Assembly: GCF_023276405.1 (NCBI RefSeq)
Contig: NZ_JALRMO010000001.1
Coordinates: 806,001-870,000 of the forward strand
DNA length: 64,000 nucleotides
DNA from: Paenibacillus hamazuiensis
GTDB taxonomy: Bacteria; Bacillota; Bacilli; Paenibacillales; NBRC-103111
Reading direction: 5' to 3'
Position numbers and translations under genes: made by a program. Positions within the stretch are counted from its first letter, which is position 1, and each line of letters opens with the position of its first letter. Shown piece after piece: positions 62,956-64,000 of this stretch. The notes under the pieces were generated by a model. The model saw nothing but the letters and a program-made list of their open reading frames with translations. It did not search any database and was not told where the DNA came from.

Positions 62956-62998
62956 AAGATTGGTTGAACACAAACAGGTTGACAAGGCTGGTGATCGC

Positions 62999-64000
62999 AT
63001 GGGCTTGCTGCAGCGTTTCATCTTGAACGTCTTCATCGGATTTGCCGTGCTGCTGTCGGGATGTGCGGCTGTAACCCAGGATGCCGGCAACAATTACGAA
63101 TTCAAGGGAAGCGCCGGGACGAGGGAGTCCCTTGCAGCCGAACCGTCACGGACGGCGGACCGGACCATCACTTTAGGCTTCTCCCAACTCGGCACGGAGA
63201 GCGATTGGCGCAACGCGAACACCGCTTCGATCAAGGACGCGGCGAAAGAGGCGGAGATCCGGCTGATATTCGAAAATGCCGAGCAATCGCAGGAGCAGCA
63301 GTTTCAGGCGGTAAGGTCGTTTATCCGGCAAAAGGTCGATGTGATTGCCATCGCGCCCGTTGTCGAGAAGGGCTGGGAGCCCATCCTGCGGGAAGCGAGG
63401 CAGGCGGGTATCCCCGTTATTTTGGTGGACCGGCTTGCGGAAGTATCGGACACCTCCCTGTACACGGCTCTGATCGGTTCGGATTTTTACGAGGAAGGCC
63501 GCAAAGCCGGAAAATTCGTGGTCGATAAAGTGAAAAATGTTCCGGGTCCCGTCGGCATTGCGGAATTAAAAGGAACGGCGGGGTCGGCGCCTTCCATCGG
63601 CCGGGGAGACGGCTTCCGCGAAATCGTTCGGAATCACAGCGACCTGGCGATTTTGGAAAGCGCGGTCGGAAACTTTACTTTTGAAGAGGGCAAGGAAGCG
63701 ATGCGTTCCATCCTTAAAGCACGCGGGGCCGAGGTCCGCGTTCTCTTCAGCCATAACGACGATATGGCTCTCGGAGCGATCGAAGCCATAGAGGAATACG
63801 GTTTGAGTCCCGGCAAGGACATCGTCATCGTATCGGTGGACGGTACGCGCAGGGCGCTTGTCAACCTGGAGAAAGGCAAGCTGAACTACGTGGTGGAGTG
63901 CAACCCGCTGCTCGGGCCCAACTTGATGCAGGCAGTGAAGGAATTGATGAGGGGGAGAACCCTGCCCAAGCGGATCCTCACCCCGGAAACGGTATTTACC
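62999..64000 (+). CDS. Second YtfQ-like substrate-binding lipoprotein (3' end outside window)
   Basis: Open to the last base; 334 residues visible. A lipobox (LLSGC, Cys about 22) follows a short signal peptide. The core is a close paralogue of 58253-59299: RTITLGFSQLGTESDWRNAN, DVIAIAPVVEKGWEPILREA, LKGTAGSAPSIGRGDGF, LFSHNDDMALGAIEAIEEYG and CNPLLGPNLMQAVKELM. It has its own promoter and follows the permeases. It may deliver a second sugar to the same transporter or be the sensor of a further regulatory system downstream. The ATG has only a weak ribosome binding site (AAGG, 11 bases away). Confidence 0.88.
   Translation, partial: MGLLQRFILNVFIGFAVLLSGCAAVTQDAGNNYEFKGSAGTRESLAAEPSRTADRTITLGFSQLGTESDWRNANTASIKDAAKEAEIRLIFENAEQSQEQQFQAVRSFIRQKVDVIAIAPVVEKGWEPILREARQAGIPVILVDRLAEVSDTSLYTALIGSDFYEEGRKAGKFVVDKVKNVPGPVGIAELKGTAGSAPSIGRGDGFREIVRNHSDLAILESAVGNFTFEEGKEAMRSILKARGAEVRVLFSHNDDMALGAIEAIEEYGLSPGKDIVIVSVDGTRRALVNLEKGKLNYVVECNPLLGPNLMQAVKELMRGRTLPKRILTPETVFT

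Noticed and set aside
1-64000. rRNA, tRNA, CRISPR arrays or prophage integration sites
   Set aside because: None was recognised when reading the window; a covariance-model scan could not be run, so a single missed tRNA cannot be excluded.

Overview
The window looks like a chromosomal segment of a Paenibacillus-type soil Firmicute. The signs are AAGGAGG-type ribosome binding sites, TTGACA/TATAAT promoters, T-box leaders, CcpA-like cre sites, several S-layer-homology (SLH) proteins, YesM/YesN-type two-component regulators, a YheC-like spore-coat ATP-grasp protein and large multidomain secreted polysaccharide enzymes. No rRNA, tRNA or CRISPR array was seen.

Layout. 1-2.75 kb: the 3' end of serC, then gene debris (the tail of an MmyB-type regulator, the tail of an MFS transporter, a Gfo/Idh/MocA oxidoreductase lacking its middle) around an intact HxlR regulator and isochorismatase-like hydrolase. 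2.9-7.0 kb: a 1383-residue secreted pectate-lyase-like protein. 7.2-11.1 kb: a mobile-element island. A promoter, a 15-codon leader ORF and a terminator form an apparent attenuator. An IS1182-family element follows, flanked by a 27-bp duplication of a terminator palindrome, and a group IIC intron sits directly behind the second copy of that palindrome. 11.7-17.5 kb: a divergent HisRS, a putative glycoside hydrolase (GHL6/beta-galactosidase trimerisation type), and a carotenoid-oxygenase/membrane-protein operon under twin palindromic operators.

17.6-41.3 kb is a surface glycan locus: a LacI regulator, two paralogous sugar-binding lipoproteins without permeases, a tandem pair of Tat-exported beta-helix proteins, an FAD oxidoreductase, a GxGYxYP protein, an FN3/SLH protein, an SGNH hydrolase, a second SLH protein and a cytoplasmic GH38 alpha-mannosidase. 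Together they suggest capture and processing of a mannose-containing glycan at the cell surface; that substrate is an inference.

41.3-47.1 kb: two T-box-controlled aminoacyl-tRNA synthetases, a type-2-like IleRS and a TyrRS, on either side of a DUF402 protein. 47.3-53.4 kb: an aldo/keto reductase divergent from a MocR regulator, an NmrA-like protein divergent from a TetR gene that has lost its middle, a YheC-like protein, and a frameshifted CapA-like gene. 53.4-64 kb: a sugar-sensing three-component system (membrane-anchored binding protein, YesN-like response regulator, YesM-like kinase) divergent from a ytfQ-ytfR-ytfT-yjfF-like ABC transporter, followed by a second binding protein that runs off the end.
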